The notes under the pieces are model-generated. The model was given only the letters and a program-made list of their open reading frames with translations. It did not search any database and had not been told where the DNA came from. This document shows, one piece after another, positions 51,858 through 60,591 of a DNA stretch of 64,000 bases. The stretch covers positions 1-64,000 of the forward strand of contig NZ_KB894578.1 of assembly GCF_000374525.1 (NCBI RefSeq), written 5' to 3'. Position 1 is the stretch's first letter. Every line of letters begins with the position of its first letter. Position numbers and translations under genes: made by a program. Source of the DNA: Amorphus coralli DSM 19760. Its GTDB lineage: Bacteria > Pseudomonadota > Alphaproteobacteria > Rhizobiales > Amorphaceae.

Positions 51858-52211
51858 TCAGGCGGACTGCTCGAACACGGGCAAGAAGCTGCCCCACACC
51901 ATCCGCTTGCCATCAAAGGGCATGCTCAGCTGCTGCCAGCGCGGATCAGTCTGCATGCTCGCGCCACACCTGTCGTGGCTCTCCTTGTCTGCCCAGACGA
52001 TCCAGGAGAAGCAGACGGTTTCACCGTCCTGAAGATCGACGGCGCGCTTGAAATCGGTGTGCTGCCCATCCGGGACATCGTCGCCCCAGGCCTCCATAAT
52101 GTGCAGCGCCCCATACTCCCTGAAGAGGGGCCACGCCGTCCGCACGTGCTCCACGTAGGCTTCTTTGTTCTCGTCGGGAACGGGCGTCAGAATGCCGGAA
52201 ATGTATGTCAT
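51858..52211 (-). CDS. DUF1428 family protein
   Basis: 117 aa from ATG 52211 with GGGAGAC upstream. It is a dimeric alpha/beta-barrel family recognisable by MTYISGILTPVPDENKEAY at the start, then AWGDDVPDG, FSWIVWADKE and MPFDGKRMVWGSF. No enzyme activity is established for the family. It lies between VOC and GST genes in a small detoxification-like group controlled by the adjacent HxlR gene. Confidence 0.88.
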   Translation of the reverse strand: MTYISGILTPVPDENKEAYVEHVRTAWPLFREYGALHIMEAWGDDVPDGQHTDFKRAVDLQDGETVCFSWIVWADKESHDRCGASMQTDPRWQQLSMPFDGKRMVWGSFLPVFEQSA

Positions 52212-52293
52212 GTCGGGTCTCCCGGGTTCGCCAGCCGAATTGCGGTTTGCAATGCCGCTGCATGGTGTTTCTCGATTGGGTGGATGGGTGGGA

Positions 52294-52728
52294 TCAGTCA
52301 GCCGCCAGGACTGCTTCCGGTCCATTCTCGATGGCTTCGGCGCTCATCCACATCGGCTCCCAGATGTGGCCGTCGGGGTCCGCGAAGCTGCGTCCGTACA
52401 TGAACCCGTGGTCCTGAACGGGGCAGGGGTCCGCGGTGCCGCCTGCAGACTGCGCTGCCTGTGTGATGGCGTCCACGGCCTTCCGATCCGGGCGTCCGAT
52501 GCATAGCAGCACCTGGGCGTCGCGCGACGGATCCACCCGGCGCCGGTCCGTGAATGTGGACCAGAACGCGTGCGTCAAAAGCATGATCGCGATCGTGTCC
52601 GACAGCACCATGCACGCCGCCATGTGGTTGGTGAATCTGGCATTCGGAACGAACCCGATCGCTTCGTAGAATGCGACCGAGCGGTCGAGATCCGCCACGG
52701 GCAGGTTTATAAAAATGGTTTGGGGCAA
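52294..52728 (-). CDS. VOC family protein (glyoxalase-like)
   Basis: 144 aa. The start is TTG 52728: GGAGG lies seven bases before it and the first beta strand (TIFINLPVADLDRSVAFYEAIGF) begins right after. There is no ATG alternative before this strand. Glyoxalase/bleomycin-resistance fold, with DHGFMYGRSFADPDGHIWEPMW at the C-terminus. It is the first gene of the group VOC, DUF1428, GST that reads away from HxlR. Confidence 0.85.
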   Translation of the reverse strand: MPQTIFINLPVADLDRSVAFYEAIGFVPNARFTNHMAACMVLSDTIAIMLLTHAFWSTFTDRRRVDPSRDAQVLLCIGRPDRKAVDAITQAAQSAGGTADPCPVQDHGFMYGRSFADPDGHIWEPMWMSAEAIENGPEAVLAAD

Positions 52729-52781
52729 TCTGCGTCCTCCCGCCTATCTGTTCGCGACGTGGACACCCTACAAATCGTGAG

Positions 52782-52815
52782 TTACTAAAAGCAACCATGG
52801 AATTACAAAATGTAA
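52782..52815. promoter_or_regulatory. Paired HxlR-type operators 21 bases apart
   Basis: TTAC-TAAAA-GCAA (52782-52794) and TTAC-AAAAT-GTAA (52803-52815) are near-identical 13-base dyads with start positions 21 bases apart, two helical turns. The second lies inside the first codons of the HxlR gene. A dimer on each site could bring both onto one DNA face and block both directions. Confidence 0.65.
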
Positions 52816-53483
52816 CCAAAAAGCCCTCCGCCGTGCATGGGCGCTGGTATGGCGATGCATGCGGGACCGCATTTGGCTTAGAGCTTTTGGGCGAGCGGTG
52901 GTCCTTGCTTGTCGTGCGCGAGCTGATGTTCGGTCCCAGGCGGTTTTCCGACATCCGCGCGCATCTTCCGGGAATCAGCGCCAAGGTTCTGACCGAGCGG
53001 CTGGCGAGCCTCGAGGCCAACGGGGTGGTGGTGCGCACGATGGTACCCGAGCCGACGCCGGCCCAACTCTACGGCCTGACGACTTGGGGATATGCTGCGG
53101 AGCCGATCATTCAGGAGTTGGGCCGATGGGCGGCCATGTCGCCGTTGCATGATCCCACACTGCCTCTCTCCCCGGTTTCCTTCATGCTCTCCCTGCGCAC
53201 GATGCTGGATAAGAAGGCTTCGGGCGAGATGGAACTGCTGGTCGTTTTCGCCATTGGCTCCGCCTGTTTCAGCGGTCGGCTTTCGAATGGCGAACTAGCG
53301 ATCGAACGCGGAGAGATTTCCTCTTCCGATCTTCGCTTCGAGGCGGCGACGGCACCGGCACTTGCCGCCCTATTTTATGGAGATGCACCGCCCGAAACGG
53401 TGGGCGTCCAAGTGACGGGCGATGCTGACCGGTCCCAGAGTTTCCTCGCCCTGTTCAGCCTGCCACGCTCGCCGAAGCCGTAG
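52797..53483 (+). CDS. HxlR-family transcriptional regulator with C-terminal extension
   Basis: 228 aa from ATG 52797. The HxlR winged helix is clear: LELLGERWSLLVVRELMFGPRRFSDIRAHLPGISAKVLTERL, about residues 27-70, then VRTMVPEPTPAQLYGLTTWG as the wing. Classic HxlR proteins are 100-130 aa; here about 110 extra residues form a second alpha/beta unit (LLVVFAIGSACFSGRLSNGELAIERGEI), resembling sterol-carrier-like domains seen behind some HxlR regulators. It is divergent from the VOC, DUF1428 and GST genes. Confidence 0.88.
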   Translation: MELQNVTKKPSAVHGRWYGDACGTAFGLELLGERWSLLVVRELMFGPRRFSDIRAHLPGISAKVLTERLASLEANGVVVRTMVPEPTPAQLYGLTTWGYAAEPIIQELGRWAAMSPLHDPTLPLSPVSFMLSLRTMLDKKASGEMELLVVFAIGSACFSGRLSNGELAIERGEISSSDLRFEAATAPALAALFYGDAPPETVGVQVTGDADRSQSFLALFSLPRSPKP

Positions 53484-53515
53484 GGCAGGGCTGAGAGAGT
53501 GGCCCGCCTTGCCGC

Positions 53516-54250
53516 TCAGAAGCGGAAGGAGGCTTCCGCGGAGAAGGTGTGGCCGGTGAGGTTGTCGCGGATCTCCGCCTGGTAGGAGGCGCCGAAGGCG
53601 AAGCGGTCGGTGGCCATGGCCGTCAGATCGATGCGGCTGAGGAAGGCATCCGACCCGATCTCGGCCCCGTCCGCCTCGAACGACGCGCCGTGCAGGCCGA
53701 GCCGGGCCGCCTCGTCGAGGTCGGAGAAGTCGTGCCGCCAGCCGACGCTCGCCACCGGCTCCAGCACCAGCCCGTTGTCCAGGACGAAGCGTTTCGACAC
53801 GGCCAGCGCCAGCGTCGTCTGGGTCTCCTCGAAGGTCTGTCCCGGAAGCGACAGCGCGAAGGCGCTGCCGGCCTCGTCGACGCTACTCCTGTGGAAACCG
53901 CGCCAGCCCAGCGTCGCCGACGGCGTCAGCGTGACGGCGGGCGTGTCGAAGGCACGGATGGCGGTCGCCTCGGCGAAGCCGCCGAAGCCGTGACCGTCGG
54001 TCGAGGCGGTGGCGGAGTAGGAGCCGAGGCTGGTGGTGTGGGCGGTGGACAGCTCGCCGTAGGCAAGGCCGCCGCGCAGCGCCAACGCGCACCCTTCGGT
54101 GAACGCAAGGTCTTCCCGGGCAGGTTCCTTATGGGTGGCCGCTTGCCGAACCGCGTTGGCATCCGCAAGGGTGGCCACGTCTTCGAACGCATCGGGACGG
54201 GCCGCTTCCCGATCGAGAAGCAGAAGTGTCGCGGAGATTGCGCTGGTCAT
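53516..54250 (-). pseudogene. Autotransporter C-terminal barrel fragment
   Basis: The last about 190 codons (53516 to roughly 54094) encode amphipathic beta strands of an autotransporter translocator and end in SAEASFRF, a proper BAM signal. The open frame begins at 54250, but the first about 50 residues look unrelated, have no signal peptide, and no passenger domain is present. The natural protein would be several hundred residues longer. It is probably a truncated remnant fused to local sequence. An intact, secreted product is not expected. Confidence 0.7.
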
Positions 54251-54575
54251 GAGCTATTGAGCCCGCTGTGCTCCAGTTCGGAACCAACGTGGCATGTCGG
54301 GATACTCACGGCAGTCCACAAGCCAGGGGCAACCGTTTGACCGATAGAAGCGAAGGCCTTCAACCAGACACCCCGCTGTCTTCGTGAAGACGGGGTGCGC
54401 CGAGGGCTGATTGCACGATTGGATTTCGACCCTATCGATCAGCGTTGGGCGGCAGAAGGTCCAGCCCGGCTGGCAAACGGGGAGACGGATTGGGCTTCGC
54501 GGGATTGAGCGCGTTCAAGCATTGTGTAGGCTGCAAATGCAGCGGCCGGGCAATCGTGGCACAACCGTCAAGGAG
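54251..54575. other. Intergenic region with hairpin
   Basis: 325 bases with no gene. A strong stem CACCCCG / CGGGGTG (54369-54375 with 54391-54397), with an inner TCTTC/GAAGA helix, lies here without a T-run. It might end transcription from either side or be left from the lost part of the autotransporter locus. Confidence 0.4.
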
Positions 54576-56690
54576 TCACGTCTCTCGCGGCATGGGCGAG
54601 GATTGGCTGTCTGGCCCTAGCATGCGCTGCAGATCCTGAAAGCCCGTCGTCGCCATGCGCGAAACCACGTGAGCAGCGCCTGTCGCGACCGAGGCAAGCG
54701 GAACGGGCCGGCCGAGCAGAAAGCCCTGTGCTTCGTCGCAGCCTTCGACCTTCAGCACGTCGAATTGTTCCTGCGTTTCGATACCCTCGGCGATGACAGG
54801 AATGTTGAGGGCCTTGGCCAAGGCCAGCACTGCGCGGATCATGGCGATCGACTGATCCTCGGAACCGATCTCGGCCACAAAGGACCGGTCGATCTTGATG
54901 CGGTCGAAGGCGAATGTCCGAAGAGTTTCCAAGGACGAGTAGCCTGTTCCGAAATCGTCTAGCGCAACGCTGACGCCCATCTCCCGCAACTTCCGGAGCG
55001 TGTGCATGGTACGCTCCTTGTCCTTGACGATCGTGGTTTCCGTCAGTTCCAGCTCAAGCCGTTCGGGCGCAAGGCCAGTCTCCTGGAGCACCCGTTTGAC
55101 GAACTGCGAGAGATCGACCTGGGCGAGCTGGACGGCCGATATATTGACAGCGACCTTGAGCGCCGGATCCCATGTCATTGCGGCTACACACGCGCGCCGG
55201 AGGACCCATTCACCGATTTCGACGATGAGACCATCTTCTTCGGCGATTGGAATAAACTCGTCGGGGGGAATGAGCCCGTGCCTCGGGTGCTCCCATCGAA
55301 GAAGCGCCTCGTAGCCCCTGATTTCGCCGGTCGTGATCGACGACTGCTTCTGGAAGTGCAGAAACAGCTCTCCCTGAACAAGTGCGTTGCGGAGATCGCC
55401 GGCCAGGCTGCGTCGGGCTCGTACGGCTTCATCCATCCCGGCTTCGTAATAGCAGACGATCTGGGATGGATCGGATTTGGCTCGGTACATAGCCAGATCC
55501 GCATTGTTAATGAGGAGCGTCTGGTCGCTGGCGTCGTCCGGGTAGATGGCAACACCGAAACTCGCGCCGGGGGACACCTCGAAGTTGTCGATCTTGATGG
55601 TCTTGAAGAGTGCTTGCTCGAGACGCATCAGAAAATCGGGCAGGGATGCCCGGCCGTTCACCCGGCAGATCGCCGTGAACTCGTCACCGCCGGTGCGTGC
55701 AACGAACTCACCAATTTCTTGCTTCAGCAGAGCCTGGATGCGCTGGCCAAGCCGACGCAGGACTTCATCGCCAGTCTGATGGCCGCGCAGATCGTTGACG
55801 GCCTTGAAGCGGTTCAGGTCAATGGCGATGACCGCCAGCTTGGTACCGCCATCGCGTGCGGCGGCAATCTCGGCCTTGAGCGTTTCGTTGAAGTTTGCAC
55901 GGTTCGGCAGGCCCGTGAGGACATCGCTCAAGGCCATCTTGCGCAGGCGCTCAAACGATTCGGCCCGCACACTGCGGTCGAGGATGTAGCTGACAAGACC
56001 TGCTGCCACGATGACAGCTGCCATGCACGTGGTGACCAGCGCCAAGGTGAGTAAAGCGTCGGGATTCGAAACGCTCGGTTCCACAAGGAGTGGCTGCACC
56101 CGAAATGCGGTCATGCCGGTGAAGTGGAGAGACAGGATTGCCAACGCGAGAGCCGCGGCCGACCAGTTGACGGCATCGCGTCGCTTGGAGGTTAGAGCAA
56201 CGTGCGTGGCAAGCGTGGCGAACAGCACCGCGAGAATGATGGAGGCAACGAGATAGGACATCTCCCAGCTCACGATCCCCTGCACACGGTAGGCGGCCAT
56301 CCCTGTGTAGTGCATCGCTGCCACTGCAAGGCCGACAAAGGCGCCACCGAGGGCGGGGGCGAAGCGGGAAAATCGCATGCCGCCGACGGCGAAGCCCACG
56401 GTGCTGCCGACAACGGCGATCACGAGGGAAAGGATCGTCAGGACAGGGTCAAAGCTGACCGGAACGCCAGACTCGAACCCCAGCATGGCGACGAAGTGGG
56501 TACACCAGATCGCTGCGCCTGCCGCCAGGGCAGTGAGAAAATACCAGCCGGCCCTCTGCAAGCCGATAGTCTGCGTCGCTCTGAAGTAGACATGCGCGGC
56601 AACCCAGGATCCGGCTGCGCAGATCAATCCAGCCAGTAGGACCAGCCATAGATTATGTTCGTACGCTATGCAGTCGAAGACAGAGATCAT
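54576..56690 (-). CDS. MHYT-GGDEF-EAL membrane c-di-GMP protein
   Basis: 704 aa from ATG 56690 with GAGAGACAA upstream. Seven hydrophobic helices (about 8-245) form the MHYT sensor, with the three copies WCTHFVAM, AMHYTGM and LHFTGM; MHYT is thought to bind copper and sense O2, CO or NO. The GGDEF domain (about 250-415) has an intact TGGDEF. The EAL domain (about 430-685) has GYEALLRW and DDFGTGYSS. Both activities may be present. No RxxD inhibitory site is evident. Its neighbour at 56841 is another c-di-GMP protein. Confidence 0.93.
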   Translation of the reverse strand: MISVFDCIAYEHNLWLVLLAGLICAAGSWVAAHVYFRATQTIGLQRAGWYFLTALAAGAAIWCTHFVAMLGFESGVPVSFDPVLTILSLVIAVVGSTVGFAVGGMRFSRFAPALGGAFVGLAVAAMHYTGMAAYRVQGIVSWEMSYLVASIILAVLFATLATHVALTSKRRDAVNWSAAALALAILSLHFTGMTAFRVQPLLVEPSVSNPDALLTLALVTTCMAAVIVAAGLVSYILDRSVRAESFERLRKMALSDVLTGLPNRANFNETLKAEIAAARDGGTKLAVIAIDLNRFKAVNDLRGHQTGDEVLRRLGQRIQALLKQEIGEFVARTGGDEFTAICRVNGRASLPDFLMRLEQALFKTIKIDNFEVSPGASFGVAIYPDDASDQTLLINNADLAMYRAKSDPSQIVCYYEAGMDEAVRARRSLAGDLRNALVQGELFLHFQKQSSITTGEIRGYEALLRWEHPRHGLIPPDEFIPIAEEDGLIVEIGEWVLRRACVAAMTWDPALKVAVNISAVQLAQVDLSQFVKRVLQETGLAPERLELELTETTIVKDKERTMHTLRKLREMGVSVALDDFGTGYSSLETLRTFAFDRIKIDRSFVAEIGSEDQSIAMIRAVLALAKALNIPVIAEGIETQEQFDVLKVEGCDEAQGFLLGRPVPLASVATGAAHVVSRMATTGFQDLQRMLGPDSQSSPMPRET

Positions 56691-56840
56691 TTGTCTCTCG
56701 CGCTAACTGGTGCGGCGGCCCCGCGGCGGCTTGAAGATTTTGGCTCTCCAATGCGCATTGCGCCTGTATAGAGCAGAAAGTCTGGTGTGCCTTGCACATC
56801 TCGGTGTGCGGAAATGCTGCGACGATACGCAAGGCGGTAC

Positions 56841-59414
56841 CTAACCGTGCCGTGGCTCCGGCTGTTGCCGCTTGGCGGCCCGTTCCGCCCAACTGCTCGA
56901 ATACAGGAACTCCGACAGCGTCTCCACCGGCATAGGGCGGGCAAGAAGAAATCCCTGGACTTCATCAAAGCCGCATTCCGCCAGTTCCTCCAACTGCTGT
57001 TCGGTTTCCACCCCCTCGGCGGTGACGACCATGCCGAATGCATGACCGATGTGAAGAACGGCCCGGGCCACGGACCTTGCGGTTTCGGAACATTCCGACT
57101 GGCTGACAAACAGCTTGTCCAGTTTGACGCGGTCGAACGGGAATCCCCGAAGGTTCCCGAGAGAGGAGTATCCGGTGCCAAAATCATCAAGTGACAACCG
57201 GATACCACCTGCCTTCAGGCTGTAGAAAAGCTCCCTGCTTTCGACGATCTCGTCGAAGAGGGCATTCTCCGTCAGTTCCAGTTCGAGCCGACTGGGTGGC
57301 AGGCCTGTCGTATCCAATGCGTGGGCGACCGCTTCAGAGAAGGCCTCCTGGTTCCTGACCTGGACCGGCGAGACGTTCACGGAAACAGGCAAATCGCAGA
57401 GCGGCAGGATCTCGCGGCAGGCGGTCTCCAGGGCCCAGGCACCGATTGCATCGATGAGGCCGCTTTCCTCGGCGGCCGGGATGAATATGGACGGTTGAAT
57501 CATGCCGCGCACCGGGTGAACCCAGCGGATCAGCGCTTCCACCCCGCTCGGTTTGAGGGAGCGGGGATCGAACTTCGGCTGATAGTGCAGCACGAACTGG
57601 TTTTCGACGATCGCTGTTCGGAGGTCTGCCCGCAACAGGGCGCGTTCCAGTACCGCTTCGTTCAGATCCTCCGAAAAGAATCGGTACCCTCCGCGTTTGC
57701 CTCGCTTCGCGTTGACAAGGGCAATGTCGGCTTTGCGAAGCAGATCCCCTGCAGAACCCGCGTCTCTGGGGAAGAGCGCAACGCCGGCCGTCGCTCCCAG
57801 CCGCACATCGCTGTCGCCATTTACCGGCTGCTCCAGCGTGGACAGCAGCGAGGCGCACCAGGCGTCCGCGTGGGCTTCGTCTTCCACGGGCAACGCGATG
57901 GCGAATTCATCGCTGCCAAGTCGGGCAATCATCGCGTCTTTGGGAGCCGTGGCCAGGAGGCGACCGGCCACCTCGGCGAGAGCACGGTCACCAACCTTGT
58001 AGCCCCGCGTTTCGTTCAGCGACCTGAAGTCGTCCAGATCAAGACACACCAGCGCAATGGGATTGGCTCCGTAGCACTCTGTCAGGCCGTCCAGATAGGC
58101 TTCCAATCTCGATCTGTTCGAGAGCCCGGTGGTCGGATCATGGCGGGACAGACGTTGGACCTCCTGAAGTGCCTCCGTTTCTTCGGTAATGTCTGTGACC
58201 GTGCCCCGGTAGCCCGTGATGTCGCCATCATGGTTGCGAACGGGTTTGCCACAGATCCGGCCGACGCGATTCAATCCGGCATTGTCGAGATAGGCGCACA
58301 GAATGTCGGCGACACGGCCATCCGTTTTGCGTCCCCACAGGTCAATGATCTTTTGAATGTCGGCTTCAATGAAGTCGCCCAAGGGCTGCCCGAGGATCTC
58401 GCTCTTGTCGCGCCCGGTCACCACGCTGAAGCGGTCGGACACGTAAACGATCCGTAGCCGTGCATCGGTTTCCCACATCCAGTCCGATGCGGCTTCGGCA
58501 ATGTCGCGAAACCGCGCCTGACTTTCGATGAGCTGATGCCGGCTTTCTTCGATCGCACGGGCAGTCCCGCGGATGTGGCGGAAGCCAAAAGCCGTGCAGA
58601 TCGCCAGGAGAAGCGAACTCGTCGCGAGCCATGGCAGCGTGTTCTCCAGAAGCGCTCGGCCCGGGCGGGGAGGCGTCCAGGCGAAGGCCGCGTTCTCCGA
58701 GAACTGACTGGGAAGTTCCAGCTGGACAGCGGGTTCACCAGATTTCGTGGCTCTAAGGTCAGAAAGACCATGGGCCGAAGCGATCTGCCGGAGCTCGGCT
58801 CGGTCAAGCCGGTCAACGAAAATCAAGACCGATGCCGGTCCCGGTGCGGGCGTGACGTGGGAATCTTCCGCCGTCGAGAAAGCGGCCGCAGCAACAAGTA
58901 GGTGGGCGTCCGAACCGGCAATATACGTGGAAACGGGAACTGTTGCGTTGAACGGTGCAGACCGAGCCTGCCGAATGAGTGCCTGGCCCGCGCCTTGGAG
59001 AACGTCCAGATGGGACGTTTGCGACAACTGTCCCGCTATGACCGAGTAGGTGGTTTTGTCCTGCGGATCCACGACGAGAAGCGCATCGACGTGGTAGTCA
59101 GGATGCAGGCTCGCACCCAGATTGCCGCGGGCATAGGCCCAATCGACATCGGTCGTAAGGCTCAGATGTTCGTAGGCCGATCCCCAGGCAGCGTTGTCGA
59201 CAAGAATGCGTTCCAGCAAGATGCGGCGCGTCGTCAGCGCCGTTTCCATCGCGGACGCCGTCTGCCTGGCGGCTTGCTCGTTCAACGCGGTTGCAATCTG
59301 GACGAGGGCGGCGAAAGCGACCGCGATGGTAACGCCTAGAAGGCCCGCAGCCGCCAGGGCCAGACGACCGCCCGCTTTGGCCATCGGCGACCCCGATTGA
59401 AGAGGGATGTTCAC
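56841..59414 (-). CDS. CHASE4-PAS-GGDEF(degenerate)-EAL c-di-GMP phosphodiesterase
   Basis: 857 aa from ATG 59414. Membrane helices at about 20-42 and 260-282 bracket a CHASE4-like periplasmic domain (NAAWGSAYEHL). A PAS domain (about 300-415), a GGDEF domain whose loop reads RLGSDEF instead of GGDEF, and an EAL domain (about 590-840, GVEALIRW, DDFGTGYSS) follow. The altered loop makes cyclase activity doubtful, so it may only bind GTP and regulate the EAL phosphodiesterase, which keeps its key residues. It shares direction with the MHYT gene, 150 bases apart. Confidence 0.9.
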   Translation of the reverse strand: MNIPLQSGSPMAKAGGRLALAAAGLLGVTIAVAFAALVQIATALNEQAARQTASAMETALTTRRILLERILVDNAAWGSAYEHLSLTTDVDWAYARGNLGASLHPDYHVDALLVVDPQDKTTYSVIAGQLSQTSHLDVLQGAGQALIRQARSAPFNATVPVSTYIAGSDAHLLVAAAAFSTAEDSHVTPAPGPASVLIFVDRLDRAELRQIASAHGLSDLRATKSGEPAVQLELPSQFSENAAFAWTPPRPGRALLENTLPWLATSSLLLAICTAFGFRHIRGTARAIEESRHQLIESQARFRDIAEAASDWMWETDARLRIVYVSDRFSVVTGRDKSEILGQPLGDFIEADIQKIIDLWGRKTDGRVADILCAYLDNAGLNRVGRICGKPVRNHDGDITGYRGTVTDITEETEALQEVQRLSRHDPTTGLSNRSRLEAYLDGLTECYGANPIALVCLDLDDFRSLNETRGYKVGDRALAEVAGRLLATAPKDAMIARLGSDEFAIALPVEDEAHADAWCASLLSTLEQPVNGDSDVRLGATAGVALFPRDAGSAGDLLRKADIALVNAKRGKRGGYRFFSEDLNEAVLERALLRADLRTAIVENQFVLHYQPKFDPRSLKPSGVEALIRWVHPVRGMIQPSIFIPAAEESGLIDAIGAWALETACREILPLCDLPVSVNVSPVQVRNQEAFSEAVAHALDTTGLPPSRLELELTENALFDEIVESRELFYSLKAGGIRLSLDDFGTGYSSLGNLRGFPFDRVKLDKLFVSQSECSETARSVARAVLHIGHAFGMVVTAEGVETEQQLEELAECGFDEVQGFLLARPMPVETLSEFLYSSSWAERAAKRQQPEPRHG

Positions 59415-59789
59415 TGCGCTTCTTCTGTCTGGAGCGGTTCAAATGTAGATTGCCACGCCGTCGGGTGTATGCGCCAGCAATTCTAGAGATGCTGAAGCGC
59501 TGGGAGAACCCTTCGGACTGGGGGGCGTGTTCGAGGTCAGACTTACCGATACAGACTTGCATCAGGCTGGTGTCAGATTGGACGATGTCCGCGACGGGTC
59601 AACGTGGTTCTCCGGTCAGACGAGCGCGCGCCAGGTGCGTTAGCTGGTCATCAGCGCTGGAACGTTAGGAGAACGCGCTGTCCGAGATTCGTATGAGAAT
59701 GAAGCCATTCTGATGCCTTGTTCTGCGATTGTTCGCATTTCAGCGCATGTGAGTGAACCGTGGATCAAAGCGCTGGATCTGCCCAGAAA
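59415..59789. other. Intergenic region before tRNA-Ser
   Basis: 375 bases without a supported gene, lying inside the island edge and upstream of the right repeat. It contains the promoter of the 857-aa protein on the minus strand. No terminator, attachment core or integrase remnant was recognised. Confidence 0.4.
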
Positions 59790-59880
59790 CCCTTGACCAG
59801 CCGGGACTTCGCCGCTACCCAGCCCACAACGGAGACGTGGCCGAGTGGTCGAAGGCGCTCCCCTGCTAAGGGAGTAGGCG
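59790..59880 (+). repeat. Right copy of 91-bp direct repeat
   Basis: Matches 49742-49832 with one mismatch. Here it runs on into the 3' half of tRNA-Ser, giving an intact gene. After a site-specific insertion of this type, the element would bring in the promoter and 5' half to restore the tRNA. Confidence 0.92.
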
Positions 59881-59921
59881 GCGAAACCGTCTCGAGGGTT
59901 CGAATCCCTCCGTCTCCGCCA
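59831..59921 (+). tRNA. tRNA-Ser (anticodon GCU)
   Basis: 91 nt including an encoded CCA. Acceptor GGAGACG pairs with CGTCTCC, the anticodon GCT is at 59865-59867 in a CTGCTAA loop, the long class II variable arm is present, and the TTCGAAT T-loop is intact. A truncated copy lies at 49783. Confidence 0.96.
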
Positions 59922-60092
59922 TATCCAGTTCCCAGTTGATTGTTATATTGCGCTCTCCGTCGCGTTTTTCAGCGATTCCCTACGTTATTCCCTGCGGTTT
60001 TGCGTGTGTAGTGGCCGCTGGTGATTGAGCGGATGCGCCGAAATAGCGCGAATACGTACCGCGCATCTCATTGACTGGGTTGCTCCGTCTGT

Positions 60093-60591
60093 TTGTGGCG
60101 GGGAACTTCTTCACATGGCGCGCACGCTCAGCGGAAATTTAACTCTCTGGCTTCGATCGGCTGCGTCGTCGTGTTCTGGCGCGGCAAGCGCGACGGCTGG
60201 CAGGGTGACGTCGGCCTCTACGCCGGCCGCGCGAAGAACGGCGACATCCTCGTGATTGGCGGCTACCAGGGCGATGCTGTCAGCATCCGGCCGTACGCGA
60301 CGAGTTAGTTGCTTGGCTGTCGGTGGCCGAGCGATGTCGCGCTGCCGCCGGATGTCGAACCGCTGGCGAAGTCGGGTGTCGTGCAGGGGACGAGCATCGC
60401 CGTCGCCAGCGGCGGTGCGATCGTTGCGAAAAACCTTCTCACTGGTCACTGAGCTCGAACGCGCGGATCGGCACATCCAAGCGGGGACCATCTCCGGCAT
60501 GGCCATCGGTGTCCTGATCGTCGCCGTCGGCGGATTTGCGCTTTGGCGGCCGATCAAGGCGGCTCGTCAGCTGAGCGGGGATGCTTCGTGA
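60093..60591 (+). pseudogene. Decayed phage-type cell-wall hydrolase (TIGR02594-like) with C-terminal membrane helix
   Basis: The plus frame reads ASIGCVVVFWRG, then GDVGLYAGR and ILVIGGYQGDAVSIRPY, the conserved end of TIGR02594-type phage and gene-transfer-agent hydrolases. An in-frame TAG (60306-60308) interrupts before LLGCRWPSDVALPPD, and after another stop a shifted frame gives an intact-looking hydrophobic tail (SGMAIGVLIVAVGGFALW, ending 60591). The N-terminal catalytic half is missing. It is clearly non-functional and marks an old prophage next to tRNA-Ser. Confidence 0.65.

Larger units (their letters stand above)
49742..59880. mobile_element. Putative genomic island or duplicated segment bounded by tRNA-Ser half-repeats
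   Basis: The interval between the two 91-bp repeats carries catB, GST, DUF1428, VOC, HxlR, an autotransporter fragment and two c-di-GMP proteins, a typical accessory mix. No integrase or transposase is found inside, so the mechanism of entry is unknown. A decayed phage lysis module lies just beyond the right repeat, suggesting a past phage-type integration at this tRNA. The repeats are certain; the island interpretation is inference. Confidence 0.45.
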
